A DNA stretch of 64,000 nucleotides from Roseiarcus sp963761435 (GTDB lineage Bacteria > Pseudomonadota > Alphaproteobacteria > Rhizobiales > Beijerinckiaceae), in contig CAVXHJ010000020.1 of NCBI GenBank assembly GCA_963761435.1, positions 248,001-312,000 on the forward strand, in the 5' to 3' direction. Made by a program: the position numbers and the translations under genes. The notes beneath the pieces are model-generated. The model saw nothing but the letters and a program-made list of their open reading frames with translations, was not told the origin of the DNA and ran no database searches. Position 1 is the stretch's first letter; each line of letters begins with the position of its first letter. Below, in pieces: positions 56,259 to 64,000 of this stretch.

Positions 56259-58538
56259 CTATCGTCCGTCCTCCGGCTCGACCGCCGGATCGGCGGGATC
56301 GGCGAGGTGCGAGGCGCCATGGCCGGGGCGGAGCACCCGATCGTCGCGCTTAGGTTCGGGTCTCGGCGACCACGGACGGTTCTCGAACTCGCTCCGGTCG
56401 CTCGTCAGCGCGAAGCCCTTGTCGTCGCTCCATGTCAGGCCAATGGCGCCGAGGCGTGCGAGCGCCTGTTCGTCGAGCACGAATTTGGCCCTGCAGTCCT
56501 CAGGCGCGGTGAGCGCGCTGACCACGATCTCCGCCCGTGCGCAATCTTCGTCGAACGCGAGGCGATTGAGGATGATCGACAGCGACTCGCCTTCCGGCAG
56601 GGCGGCGACGCAGCCCAGGCGGTCGCAAGGCGCGTCGGCCGCGCGCGCCTCGGCCGGGTCGCGCGCGTCGCCGTCGGCGGTCAGCCATTGCTCGGCGGCA
56701 AAGGCATTGAAGCGCTTGCCGACGATTTCGAGCGCGCCATCGGCGTCGCGCACCGCGGCCAGATCGCCGGACGGCGCGACGATCACGTCGTAGCGGGCTC
56801 CCTGCGTCGCGCCGACGATCCCGATGAGCGCGAGCGGGATGGCGCTCAGCCTGAACGTCCATGTCCGCCAGATGGCCGCGCTCATGACCGCAAGCGCAAG
56901 GAACGGCAGCGCGTAGGGCGCGAACGCGCGCAAATGCAGGGTCGATCCGGGAGCCTCGGCGATGAATCGCGCCGCCCACAGAATGAATTTGATCCCCATG
57001 CCCACATAGAGCCAGACCGGCGCGTCGAGCCCGAGCGGATAAAGCGCCGCGCCGAGGAGCGCGCCGGGGACGGCGAAAAACTCGATGACCGTCAGCGTCA
57101 GCGGATTGCCGATCAGCACATAAGGGCTGAGGTCGTGGAAATGATAGGCCATGAACGAGGCGGTCGCCGAGGTCGCGAAGGCGGTGGCGAGGATGAGCGC
57201 GAGCGGCCGATCGACGAGATGGGTGACGAAGCGCCCGCGCTTCGGGCCTTCGCCCCGCTTCGGCACGAATGGATCGGGATCGACGTCATGGGCCGCGAGC
57301 CGCGCCTCCATTACCGCGACCAGCGCGGCGACAGCGGCGAACGAAAGCTGGAAGCTCACGCCGAGAATCGCCTCGGGCTCGATCGCGACGACGGCAAGCA
57401 CCGCAAAAGCGAGATTGCGCATGGTCAGCGCGCGGCGGTCCATGACCACCGCGCCGAGCACGATCAACGTCATGATGAGCGCCCGCTCGGTGCCGACGCG
57501 CGATCCGGTCGCGACATCGTAGAAGACCGAGCCGGCCATGGCGACCAAAGCCGCCCATTTCTTGATCGGATAGCGAAGCGCAAGCGTCGGCGAAAGCGCC
57601 AGCAGCCTGCGCGTCACAACGAAGAAAATCCCCGCCACCAGCGTCATCTGCACGCCGGAAATGGTGATGATGTGGAAGATGCCGGCCTCGCGGATAAGGT
57701 CCTTGGCGTCGGTGGAGAGGAAGTCGCGCTTGCCCGTCACCATCGCCGCCGCGATCGCGCCTTCGTCGCCGCCGATGATCGCATTGACCCTGAGCGCGAG
57801 GCGGTTGCGCGCCTGGTCGATCGCAGCATGGAAGCGCTGTCGCAAGGTCGCGTCGCCCGGAGGCGGCAGAAACCGGATCGGCCCGAGCGTCGAGCCGACC
57901 GCGCCGACGCCGGCGAAAAACGCGTCGCGGGCGAAGTCGTATCCGCCCGGAAGCGCCGCGCGCGAGGGCGGGAGCAGGCGCGCCTGGAGCTCGACATAGT
58001 CGCCCGCGGCGACGTTCGGGGCCTTTCGCGTCGTCACCCTGACGCGGCGCGGAACCTTCTCCCGCGGCATGCCGTCGGCGCTGACCACGCCGATCACCAT
58101 CCGCGCGCCGACGGTTCTTAAGTCCACCTCTTCGACGTAGCCTTGCAAGGTGACGATCCGGATGCGATCGAGCACCGGGGCGGCGACCCGCGCCGTGCGC
58201 AGCGACATCGATAAGAAGCCGGCGAACAGCGCGGCGAGAGCAAGCGAGACGCCGAGCGCCAGCGGCCTCGCGCGCGACAGCCACGCGAGCGCTGAGAACA
58301 GCGCGGTGAGCAGCGCTGGGAGCCACAGGACTGGCTCCTGGTCCGCGGCCAGATTGAGCGCGACCCCGCCCATCGCCGCGACGGGCAGCCAAAGGAAGAA
58401 GCGCCGCTCCTCGACTTCGCGCGCCAGCGCGCGAGAGAACGCTCCGCGCCAATCCGGCGCCCACGCCGCGGCGCGGGCGAACCCGGCGGCCGCGGCAAGA
58501 GCGCCAGTGCGTGCGGGAGGGGGCATGAGGCGCGACAT
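56259..58538 (-). CDS. comEC: ComEC/Rec2-family competence membrane protein
   Basis: 759 residues. ComEC forms the channel for entry of single-stranded DNA in natural transformation. An N-terminal OB-like domain (residues about 110-200) is followed by the competence domain with many helices (FHIITISGVQMTLVAGIFF is the hallmark, with GSRVGTERALIM). The C-terminal metallo-lactamase-like domain of Gram-positive ComEC is missing; the last 170 residues form another domain, as is common in alphaproteobacteria. No other competence genes are in the window. Confidence 0.9.
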   Translation of the reverse strand: MSRLMPPPARTGALAAAAGFARAAAWAPDWRGAFSRALAREVEERRFFLWLPVAAMGGVALNLAADQEPVLWLPALLTALFSALAWLSRARPLALGVSLALAALFAGFLSMSLRTARVAAPVLDRIRIVTLQGYVEEVDLRTVGARMVIGVVSADGMPREKVPRRVRVTTRKAPNVAAGDYVELQARLLPPSRAALPGGYDFARDAFFAGVGAVGSTLGPIRFLPPPGDATLRQRFHAAIDQARNRLALRVNAIIGGDEGAIAAAMVTGKRDFLSTDAKDLIREAGIFHIITISGVQMTLVAGIFFVVTRRLLALSPTLALRYPIKKWAALVAMAGSVFYDVATGSRVGTERALIMTLIVLGAVVMDRRALTMRNLAFAVLAVVAIEPEAILGVSFQLSFAAVAALVAVMEARLAAHDVDPDPFVPKRGEGPKRGRFVTHLVDRPLALILATAFATSATASFMAYHFHDLSPYVLIGNPLTLTVIEFFAVPGALLGAALYPLGLDAPVWLYVGMGIKFILWAARFIAEAPGSTLHLRAFAPYALPFLALAVMSAAIWRTWTFRLSAIPLALIGIVGATQGARYDVIVAPSGDLAAVRDADGALEIVGKRFNAFAAEQWLTADGDARDPAEARAADAPCDRLGCVAALPEGESLSIILNRLAFDEDCARAEIVVSALTAPEDCRAKFVLDEQALARLGAIGLTWSDDKGFALTSDRSEFENRPWSPRPEPKRDDRVLRPGHGASHLADPADPAVEPEDGR

Positions 58539-58599
58539 TAACGCCGGGATGACCTAGGGGAAAGAGCGCTGAAGCCGCCGCCCATTGCCGCGAATTGGG

Positions 58600-58695
58600 C
58601 GTCCCGCCGCCTCGTCCGGAGCCCGCGAAGCGGGCGCCTCGAAGGGCGGAGCCAGCGCGGGCCGAGGCGGCGGCGGCGCTCCTCAGGATGAGGCG
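58600..58695. repeat. Intergenic palindromic repeat
   Basis: CTCGTCCGGAGCCCGCGAAGC at its start is matched by GCTCCTCAGGATGAGG at its end, around CCCGC-GAA-GCGGG. This is a third class of dispersed intergenic repeat, different from those at 2881 and 8526. It lies between comEC and the AraC regulator. Confidence 0.6.
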
Positions 58696-58740
58696 CAGGC
58701 TTGGCCGCCGCTCGGGTCAAGGGCGCATGGGCGACCGCGC

Positions 58741-59601
58741 CTACAAGCGCGATGCGCGATATTGCGTCGGCGTCAGGCCGAAGGCAGCCCGGAAGCGGTG
58801 GTTGAAGGTGGAAAGGTCGCCGAAGCCGCTGTCGAGCGCGATGGCCAGCACCGGCCGGCGTGACGAGGCAAGGGCGAGCGCCGCGCGGCGCATTCTTGCG
58901 CTCAAAAGATACTGATAGGGCGTCATGCCCGTCAGCCGCCGGAAGACGCGCACGAAGTGATACTTGCTCATCCCCGCGCTCGCCGCCATCTGCTTTAGCT
59001 GAACCGGTTGCGCAGCCCCGGATTCGACCAGCCGAATCGCTTCGACGACGCGGCGCGCCTCGCGCCCGGTCGGCGCCGTTTGCGAGCCGCGCTGTCCGCC
59101 CATCGCGCCAATGACCCGCTCGGTGAGACTTAACGCCAGCTCATCGCGGCGAAGCGAAGAACCGCTCAAGGACAGCGCTTCCATGATCGTGACCACGGGC
59201 AGCGCCTTCGGTGACGGCGGCAGGCTCGGCGCGGCGAAGCGGTAACGGCTCGTCGACGCCGCGGCCGCGGCAATCTCGCCGAACAGGTCTTCGCGAACGT
59301 TCAATGAAACGCAGCGATCGCCGATCCCATGCGTGTGGCCGCATTCGAAGCACCAACCATCGTTCCCCAGCAGCAACGCGCCGGGATAGAGCAGGCCGCT
59401 CCCGGCCTCCGAGCGGTAGGTGAAACTCCCTTCGACAACCGCCGAAATGCTGAAGCCGTCGTGCCGCTCTTCAAAGGGCCTGTCGCGCGGTCCGGCGCGG
59501 CAAACGACTTCGTGCACGCTCCAGCCGTCTCCGGCCGCGAGCGTTCGCTTGGCAAGTCCCTCGTCCGGCGGCTTGGCCGCGCCCTGCGCCTCGGATTGCA
59601 T
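58741..59601 (-). CDS. AraC-family transcriptional regulator
   Basis: 286 residues from the ATG at 59601; the longer frame reads into the divergent promoter. An N-terminal cupin-like sensing domain (HDGFSISAVVEGSFTYRS) is followed by the two helix-turn-helix motifs (LKQMAASAGMSKYHFVRVFR and AIALDSGFGDLSTFNHRF). It is divergent from the VOC gene, 118 bases away, and probably controls it and the next genes. Confidence 0.88.
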   Translation of the reverse strand: MQSEAQGAAKPPDEGLAKRTLAAGDGWSVHEVVCRAGPRDRPFEERHDGFSISAVVEGSFTYRSEAGSGLLYPGALLLGNDGWCFECGHTHGIGDRCVSLNVREDLFGEIAAAAASTSRYRFAAPSLPPSPKALPVVTIMEALSLSGSSLRRDELALSLTERVIGAMGGQRGSQTAPTGREARRVVEAIRLVESGAAQPVQLKQMAASAGMSKYHFVRVFRRLTGMTPYQYLLSARMRRAALALASSRRPVLAIALDSGFGDLSTFNHRFRAAFGLTPTQYRASRL

Positions 59602-59719
59602 CGCCGCGAAGCATAGCAATTTTCCCCAAGCCGCGAAACGCCGGGCGAGCCTAAGGTCTCTCCTGCGAGGTCGCGGACGTTCATGCGCCCGTCGCCGTCT
59701 CGCGCAGGAGAAGCCACTC

Positions 59720-60094
59720 ATGTTCGATCATGTTTCGATCGGCGTTCGCGACATTGCGAAGGCCAAGACGTTCTACGACGCGGCGCTGAAGCCGCTGGGG
59801 CTGACATGCCTCAGCTCAGACGAGACGTCGCTGGGCTATGGCCAGGAAGGCGTCGGTCTCTGGATCCTGAAGGCGGAGCGCCCGGTCGCCGAAGATCCGA
59901 AGTCAGGGCTGCACTTCTGCTTCGTCGCGCCGAGCCAGGACAGCGTCCAGGCGTTCCACGCGGCGGCGATGAAGCATGGCGGGCGGGACAACGGCAAGCC
60001 GGGCGCGCGCAAGGATTACGGGCCGCATTACTACGCGGCTTTCGTCTTCGACCCCGAGGGCTATCGGCTCGAAGCCCACCATGAGGGGAAATAG
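59720..60094 (+). CDS. VOC-family (glyoxalase/bleomycin resistance fold) protein
   Basis: 124 residues from the ATG at 59720. A single vicinal-oxygen-chelate domain: MFDHVSIGVRDIAKAKTFYD with a metal His, GLHFCFVAP, and FDPEGYRLEAHHEG with the second His and Glu. Members include glyoxalases and antibiotic-binding proteins; the substrate is unknown. It is followed five bases later by an SRPBCC-type gene, probably in one operon under the AraC regulator. Confidence 0.87.
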   Translation: MFDHVSIGVRDIAKAKTFYDAALKPLGLTCLSSDETSLGYGQEGVGLWILKAERPVAEDPKSGLHFCFVAPSQDSVQAFHAAAMKHGGRDNGKPGARKDYGPHYYAAFVFDPEGYRLEAHHEGK

Positions 60095-60098
60095 CGCG

Positions 60099-60499
60099 AT
60101 GGCGACGATCCGCTCGGAACTCACAACGCGAGCGCCGCAAGCGAGGTCTGGTCGGCGATCCGCGACATCGGCGCGCTGCACACGCGGCTCGTCCCCGGCT
60201 TTGTCGTCGACACCAGGCTCGAGCCGGGCGCGCGCGTCGTGACCTTCGTCAACGGCGTGACGCTGCGCGAGCCGATCGTCGCCTTGGACGATGCGGCGCG
60301 GCGTCTGGTCTGGACCCACGAGGGGGGCCGCGCCCGGCACTACAACGGCGCTCTCCAGGTTTCGGAACTCGCCGACGGCGGGACGTCGGTCGTCTGGACA
60401 GCCGATTTCCTGCCCGACGACATCGGCGGCTACATGTCGCAAGCGATCGAGGCGGGGATGGCGGCGATGCAGCGGGCGCTGGACAGGCTCGCAACCTGA
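60099..60499 (+). CDS. SRPBCC-family protein, frameshifted near the start
   Basis: The start MATIRSELT (from 60099) and the body ASAASEVWSAIRDIGALHTR are in different frames; one base seems lost at 60121-60126 (CTCACAAC where CTCACCAAC would join them). The body continues to 60499 (FVNGVTLREPIV, SVVWTADFLPD), giving a repaired protein of about 133 residues. This fold binds lipids or other hydrophobic ligands. The lost base may be a sequence error. It follows the VOC gene directly. Confidence 0.75.
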
Positions 60500-60617
60500 C
60501 GGCGCCGCTCAGGCGCCTCGGGCGACCAACAACGCCGCCCGAACGGCCAGTATCGCGCATGCTCTGGCGGATGAGGCCAGCTTTCGCTATCGTTGCCGGG
60601 CGAGAGGACAATTGTCC

Positions 60618-61172
60618 ATGTCTGGAAGTCTGGACATTACCGGTTACGCCATCGTGTCGGACGACGACAAGATCGCCGGCGCCGACGGACTGACGCCGAT
60701 TTCGCTGCGCAACGAAAAAGACTGGGAGCTCTACCAGCGAGCGCAGGAGCTTGCGAACCTCGTCGTCTTCGCGCGCCGCAGCCACGAGCTCGAGCCGAAC
60801 ATCCACGGAACCTTGCGTCTCGTGGTGTCGCGTGAGGCGGCGGGGCTCGAGCAGCGCCCCGACAGCTGGTGGTGGGACCCGCGCCAGGTCAGTTGGGAAG
60901 ACGCCGCCGCTCGCATATTACCCGATGGCGGCCGCGTCGCCGTGGGCGGCGGGCAGGTGGTGTTCGACCTCTTCCTCATGATTGGATTTGACGGGTTTCA
61001 TCTCTCGCGCGCGCACGGGGTCAAACTGCCGGGCGGACGGTCGGTTTTTTCTGCCTGCGACGCGGGCGTCCCGGCCGCGACCGTGCTCGAGGAGCGTGGC
61101 CTCGGCCTCATCAAAACGATCCCCCTCGATCCGGCGCATGGCGTCGAAATGACCGTCTGGCGGCGCTCCTAA
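60618..61172 (+). CDS. Dihydrofolate reductase/RibD C-terminal-like protein
   Basis: 184 residues from the ATG at 60618 (GAGAGGAC upstream). DITGYAIVSDDDKIAGADG at the start and ARILPDGGRVAVGGGQVVFD towards the middle match the pattern of RibD-C/DHFR-like reductases, in which a Gly-rich segment binds NADPH. It does not carry the full DHFR active site, so the substrate is open. It converges on the LacI-family gene, with overlapping stop codons. Confidence 0.65.
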   Translation: MSGSLDITGYAIVSDDDKIAGADGLTPISLRNEKDWELYQRAQELANLVVFARRSHELEPNIHGTLRLVVSREAAGLEQRPDSWWWDPRQVSWEDAAARILPDGGRVAVGGGQVVFDLFLMIGFDGFHLSRAHGVKLPGGRSVFSACDAGVPAATVLEERGLGLIKTIPLDPAHGVEMTVWRRS

Positions 61173-62191
61173 CCGGCGGGCAGGTTGAAGCGGGTGATGA
61201 TCTGAACCTGCGATGGCGGCGGGGGCGCGCTGCGCGGCAGGACGCGATGGGCCTGCATCACGAAGCGACAAGCCGAGCGCATGTCGGCGCGCAGGTCATG
61301 ATGCAACACCGCCGAGATCCTCCCCTCCCGCAGGAGCCTGAGGTTGTCGGCGTCAAGATCGTGACCGATGAACGCCCGGCAGCTTCGTCCCATCGCCTCG
61401 AACGCCTCGACAATCGCGCGATTGCCGCCGCCGATCGAATAGGCGCCGGCAATCTCGGGATTGGCGGCGAGCGCCTTGCGGACGAGCGCGCCGGTCGCCG
61501 GATCGATCCCGAGACCTTCGCTCACTTCCACCATGCCGAGGTTGGGGTATCGCGCCCTGAGGGCACGGCGGAATCCGATCTCGCGCTCCTCCTCGCCGCG
61601 AAAGCGGCTGCTGCTCAAGCTGGCGAGGATCTTCGCCCGCGCGCCGCCCAGCCATTCGCCAATGAGGTAAGCCGCGGTCTCGCCCGCCGCGCGATTGTCC
61701 ATGCCGACATAGGCCGCGCGCCCGCAGTTCGCGACATCGGTGACGAGTGTGATGACCGGGATTCCCCGGGCGACGAAACGATCGACCGCGGCCGCGATGT
61801 CCGGTTCATCGGGCGCCTTGAGAAAAAGGCCGTGCGTTCCGCGCGCGCCGATTCGGTCAATGAGCGCGGCGAGGTCGGCGATTCGCGCCACCTCATTGAA
61901 ATGGTAGCGGGCGCGAAAGACCGCGGGCCTGAGCGCCGGCATCTCGTCCTCGAGCGAGCCGCGGATGGCCTCGGAAAAGCGGTCAGGCGCCTGCATGACG
62001 ACGTCGATGACGAACCTGCGTCCGGTCAATCCGGCCTGCTCCTGCTGGCCGTTCAGCTCCCGAATCGCCTGCCTGACGCGCTCGGCGGTGTGCCGCCGCA
62101 CGCCGCCGCGCCTGTTGAGCACGCGGTCGACCGTCGCCTCGCTGAGGCCGGCCTGGAGCGCAATCTCCTTGACGAGAAACGGGTGTGTCAC
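61169..62191 (-). CDS. LacI-family transcriptional regulator
   Basis: 340 residues from a GTG at 62191. The N-terminal helix-turn-helix is LVKEIALQAGLSEATVDRVL with the hinge after it. A periplasmic-binding-protein-like sensing domain follows (GIPVITLVTDVANCGRAAYV, AYSIGGGNRAIVEAF). Such regulators usually respond to sugars. It is divergent from the PhyH-type dioxygenase gene, and two palindromes lie between them, so it probably controls that gene and itself. Confidence 0.9.
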   Translation of the reverse strand: MTHPFLVKEIALQAGLSEATVDRVLNRRGGVRRHTAERVRQAIRELNGQQEQAGLTGRRFVIDVVMQAPDRFSEAIRGSLEDEMPALRPAVFRARYHFNEVARIADLAALIDRIGARGTHGLFLKAPDEPDIAAAVDRFVARGIPVITLVTDVANCGRAAYVGMDNRAAGETAAYLIGEWLGGARAKILASLSSSRFRGEEEREIGFRRALRARYPNLGMVEVSEGLGIDPATGALVRKALAANPEIAGAYSIGGGNRAIVEAFEAMGRSCRAFIGHDLDADNLRLLREGRISAVLHHDLRADMRSACRFVMQAHRVLPRSAPPPPSQVQIITRFNLPAG

Positions 62192-62214
62192 CGAATGCGG
62201 TTTGATGGGTTTTT

Positions 62215-62235
62215 GATGGATCGGAGCGATCCATC
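62215..62235. promoter_or_regulatory. Perfect palindrome, probable LacI-type operator
   Basis: GATGGATCG GAG CGATCCATC, nine-base arms that match perfectly, 24 bases upstream of the LacI-type gene start. It fits autoregulation or control of the divergent pair. Confidence 0.55.
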
Positions 62236-62251
62236 TGCGAGGTCAGGCCCT

Positions 62252-62276
62252 TATAGTACGGTTCAGCAATCGTTGC
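62252..62276 (+). promoter_or_regulatory. Promoter -10 and overlapping operator of the PhyH gene
   Basis: TATAGT at 62252-62257 is a good -10 element without a clear -35. GCAA-TCG-TTGC at 62266-62276 is a small palindrome with the central CG typical of LacI-family sites, placed at the expected transcription start. AGGAGG follows before the ATG at 62292. Confidence 0.5.
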
Positions 62277-62291
62277 ACTGAGGAGGAACCC

Positions 62292-63485
62292 ATGAAGGAC
62301 GACAACGCCGTTCGGATGAGATCCAATCGCGTTTGGCTGAGCGAGGGGTCCTGCGATCTCGACGCGTTCAGGCGGATCGTCGAGCGTTCCGTCAGCCCGG
62401 CCGACTATCCTTTCGCCAGCGAGGTCATCTCGAATGTGCTCGTCTATGATGGGCTGAAGGCGCGCAGCGCCGCGGCTTCGCCCGAGTCGCGCAAGGAATT
62501 GATGGCGGAGTGGGTCGAGGCGCTGACCGACGGCCCCGGCATCATCGCCATTCGGGGCGCATTCGCCGAGCCGTCAGCCATCGATCGGACCAACGCTCAT
62601 TTTTGGGCGATCATCGAGCAAGAGCGCTCGAACAATGTCGGCGGCGGCGATCATTTCGCCAAGGCCGGGGCCAACGATCGGATATGGAACGCGCTCGAGA
62701 AGCTATGCCTGCGCGATCCCTCCGCCTTCGCCGCCTATTACGGAAACGCGGTGATTGCGCTGGTGAGCGAGGCCTGGCTCGGCCCGTCCTATCAGATCAC
62801 CTCTCAGCTCAACGTCGTCAATCCGGGCGGCGCGGCCCAGGTTCCGCACCGCGATTACCATCTCGGCTTTCAATCGCCTCAGGCGATCGAGCGCTTTCCC
62901 GCCCATGTGCACCGCCTCTCGCCGGTGCTTACCCTCCAGGGCGCGGTGGCTCATTGCGACATGCCGCTCGAGACCGGACCGACCCTCTACCTGCCGTTCT
63001 CGCAAAGCTATCTGCCCGGCTACATGGCGACGTCCCATGCGGAGTTTCGCGACTATTTCGACAAGCATCACGTCCAGCTGCCGCTCTCGAAGGGCGACGC
63101 GGTGTTCTTCAATCCCGCGCTCTTCCATGCCGCCGGGACGAACCGCTCGACGGACGTGCGCCGCATCGCCAACCTCCTGCAGGTGTCCTCGGCCTTCGGC
63201 CGGGCGATGGAAAGCGTCGATCGGCTCAAGATGAGCCTTGAGCTCTATCCGGCGCTCAAAGGCCTTCTGGGCGAGGGCGCGATCACGGCGGCTGAGGGCG
63301 ACAACGCCATCGCCGCCTGCGCGGAGGGCTATTCGTTCCCGACCAACCTCGACCGCGACCCGCCGATAGGCGGCATGGCGCCGAAGAGCCAGCAGGATTT
63401 GATGCGGCAGGCTCTGAAAGAAAGCTGGACGCCGGACATGTTCAACGCGGAGGCCCAGGCGCAGGCCTGGCGGAAGCAGACGTAG
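62292..63485 (+). CDS. Phytanoyl-CoA dioxygenase (PhyH)-family protein
   Basis: 397 residues. The iron site of 2OG dioxygenases is visible as His-x-Asp in VPHRDYHLGF and a distal His in LFHAAGTNRS, with Arg in DVRRIANLLQ for 2-oxoglutarate. PhyH members hydroxylate lipids, amino acids or natural products. It is divergent from a LacI-type regulator, so a sugar- or polyol-related substrate is possible, but this is inference. Strong AGGAGG ribosome site. Confidence 0.85.
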   Translation: MKDDNAVRMRSNRVWLSEGSCDLDAFRRIVERSVSPADYPFASEVISNVLVYDGLKARSAAASPESRKELMAEWVEALTDGPGIIAIRGAFAEPSAIDRTNAHFWAIIEQERSNNVGGGDHFAKAGANDRIWNALEKLCLRDPSAFAAYYGNAVIALVSEAWLGPSYQITSQLNVVNPGGAAQVPHRDYHLGFQSPQAIERFPAHVHRLSPVLTLQGAVAHCDMPLETGPTLYLPFSQSYLPGYMATSHAEFRDYFDKHHVQLPLSKGDAVFFNPALFHAAGTNRSTDVRRIANLLQVSSAFGRAMESVDRLKMSLELYPALKGLLGEGAITAAEGDNAIAACAEGYSFPTNLDRDPPIGGMAPKSQQDLMRQALKESWTPDMFNAEAQAQAWRKQT

Positions 63486-63509
63486 CGCCGGAAATGATCG
63501 ACCTCGGAA

Positions 63510-64000
63510 TCAGTTGGTCTCCGGCCGCACGACCCCGGCGATCGGCCCGATCGGTCCAAGTTCGTCGTCGCGATTGAGCTCGGGCGCGTAGAGCGAGGAC
63601 ACCGAGCCGTCGAGAAAGAGCGCGTTCTGACAGCTGAGGCCGTCGCGGAATAGCCGTGCGAACATGTCGAAGTTCACCGGCTCCTCGGCGATGGCGAATA
63701 TGACGGCGCCGCCATCGCACGCGCCGACGCCGTTGCGGATCTTCTCCGATGCGCCGCTCGGCTTGATTTTCGGATGGATCTTACCGTCGAGGACCAGCAT
63801 GGGGCCGGACTGCGTCGCATAGCGCGCCCCCGGCGGACTGGCGAGATAGCGGCTCGTCTCGGTGACGCCGGCGGCGCCGTCGCCGACCCAGAAGACGCCG
63901 TTCGGCTTCATGTGGAAATTGGTTGCGCCGCCGCGCGTATCGGCCTCGTGCAGCTTGCGCCGGTTCTCGACGTAGAGCCCGACGGGCGAGAGATCTTCCT
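63510..64000 (-). CDS. Phosphodiester glycosidase-family protein (partial)
   Basis: The stop is at 63510, and the frame stays open to the right edge, so the 5' part is missing. Visible sequence: SPVGLYVENRRKLHEADT, GGATNFHMKPNGVFWVGD, and near the end FARLFRDGLSCQNALFLDGS, which matches the NAGPA/DUF2233 domain whose members hydrolyse phosphodiester-linked sugars. The ATG at 63911 is internal, since the homology continues upstream of it. It converges on the PhyH gene. Confidence 0.82.
   Translation of the reverse strand, partial: EDLSPVGLYVENRRKLHEADTRGGATNFHMKPNGVFWVGDGAAGVTETSRYLASPPGARYATQSGPMLVLDGKIHPKIKPSGASEKIRNGVGACDGGAVIFAIAEEPVNFDMFARLFRDGLSCQNALFLDGSVSSLYAPELNRDDELGPIGPIAGVVRPETN

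Overview
The window comes from a GC-rich alphaproteobacterium, most likely of the Hyphomicrobiales (Rhizobiales), near the Beijerinckiaceae/Methylocystaceae. Evidence for this is the ribosomal gene order, the adjacent LdtR-type MarR regulator and L,D-transpeptidase, a comEC/gltX region, PEP-CTERM proteins, and the intergenic palindromes typical of that order. Family assignments are by eye from the sequence; no database was searched.

Bases 1-9.4 kb hold the 3' end of mutS, a LysE exporter, an exported protein, ada with a translationally coupled 2OG-Fe(II) oxygenase, a LigB-type dioxygenase, a minus-strand cassette of two radical SAM genes led by a broken third copy (4.8-7.1 kb), a mandelate racemase-type enzyme and a small membrane protein. 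Bases 9.3-13 kb are a decayed patch: a frameshifted alcohol dehydrogenase, a duplicate of its 3' end, one intact PEP-CTERM protein gene and one ruined one.

Bases 13.6-23.3 kb are rplJ-rplL-rpoB-rpoC. After a minus-strand S41 peptidase comes the long str-S10-spc cluster (25.8-42.0 kb): rpsL, rpsG, fusA, tuf, rpsJ and on to rplO, secY and adk. The cluster is cut at both ends compared with the usual order: rplK-rplA do not precede rplJ, and rpsM-rpsK-rpoA-rplQ do not follow adk. A 3-hydroxyisobutyryl-CoA hydrolase-like gene and a small membrane protein take the second place.

Bases 43.7-64 kb are accessory and metabolic: ldtR-ldtP, a UbiA prenyltransferase with a HAD phosphatase, gltX, three paralogous small membrane proteins, a TIM-barrel protein, a striking 1.4-kb array of 304-bp palindromic units, glutamate dehydrogenase, rpmG, a cytochrome c, comEC, an AraC regulator divergent from VOC/SRPBCC/RibD-like genes, a LacI regulator divergent from a PhyH dioxygenase, and the 3' part of a phosphodiester glycosidase gene.

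Several genes, including the essential rpoB, carry single-base indels. Some apparent frameshifts are therefore probably sequence errors, so broken genes here should be checked against reads before being called pseudogenes. The best candidates for something undescribed are the radical SAM cassette, the three-member membrane protein family and the 304-bp inverted-repeat array.
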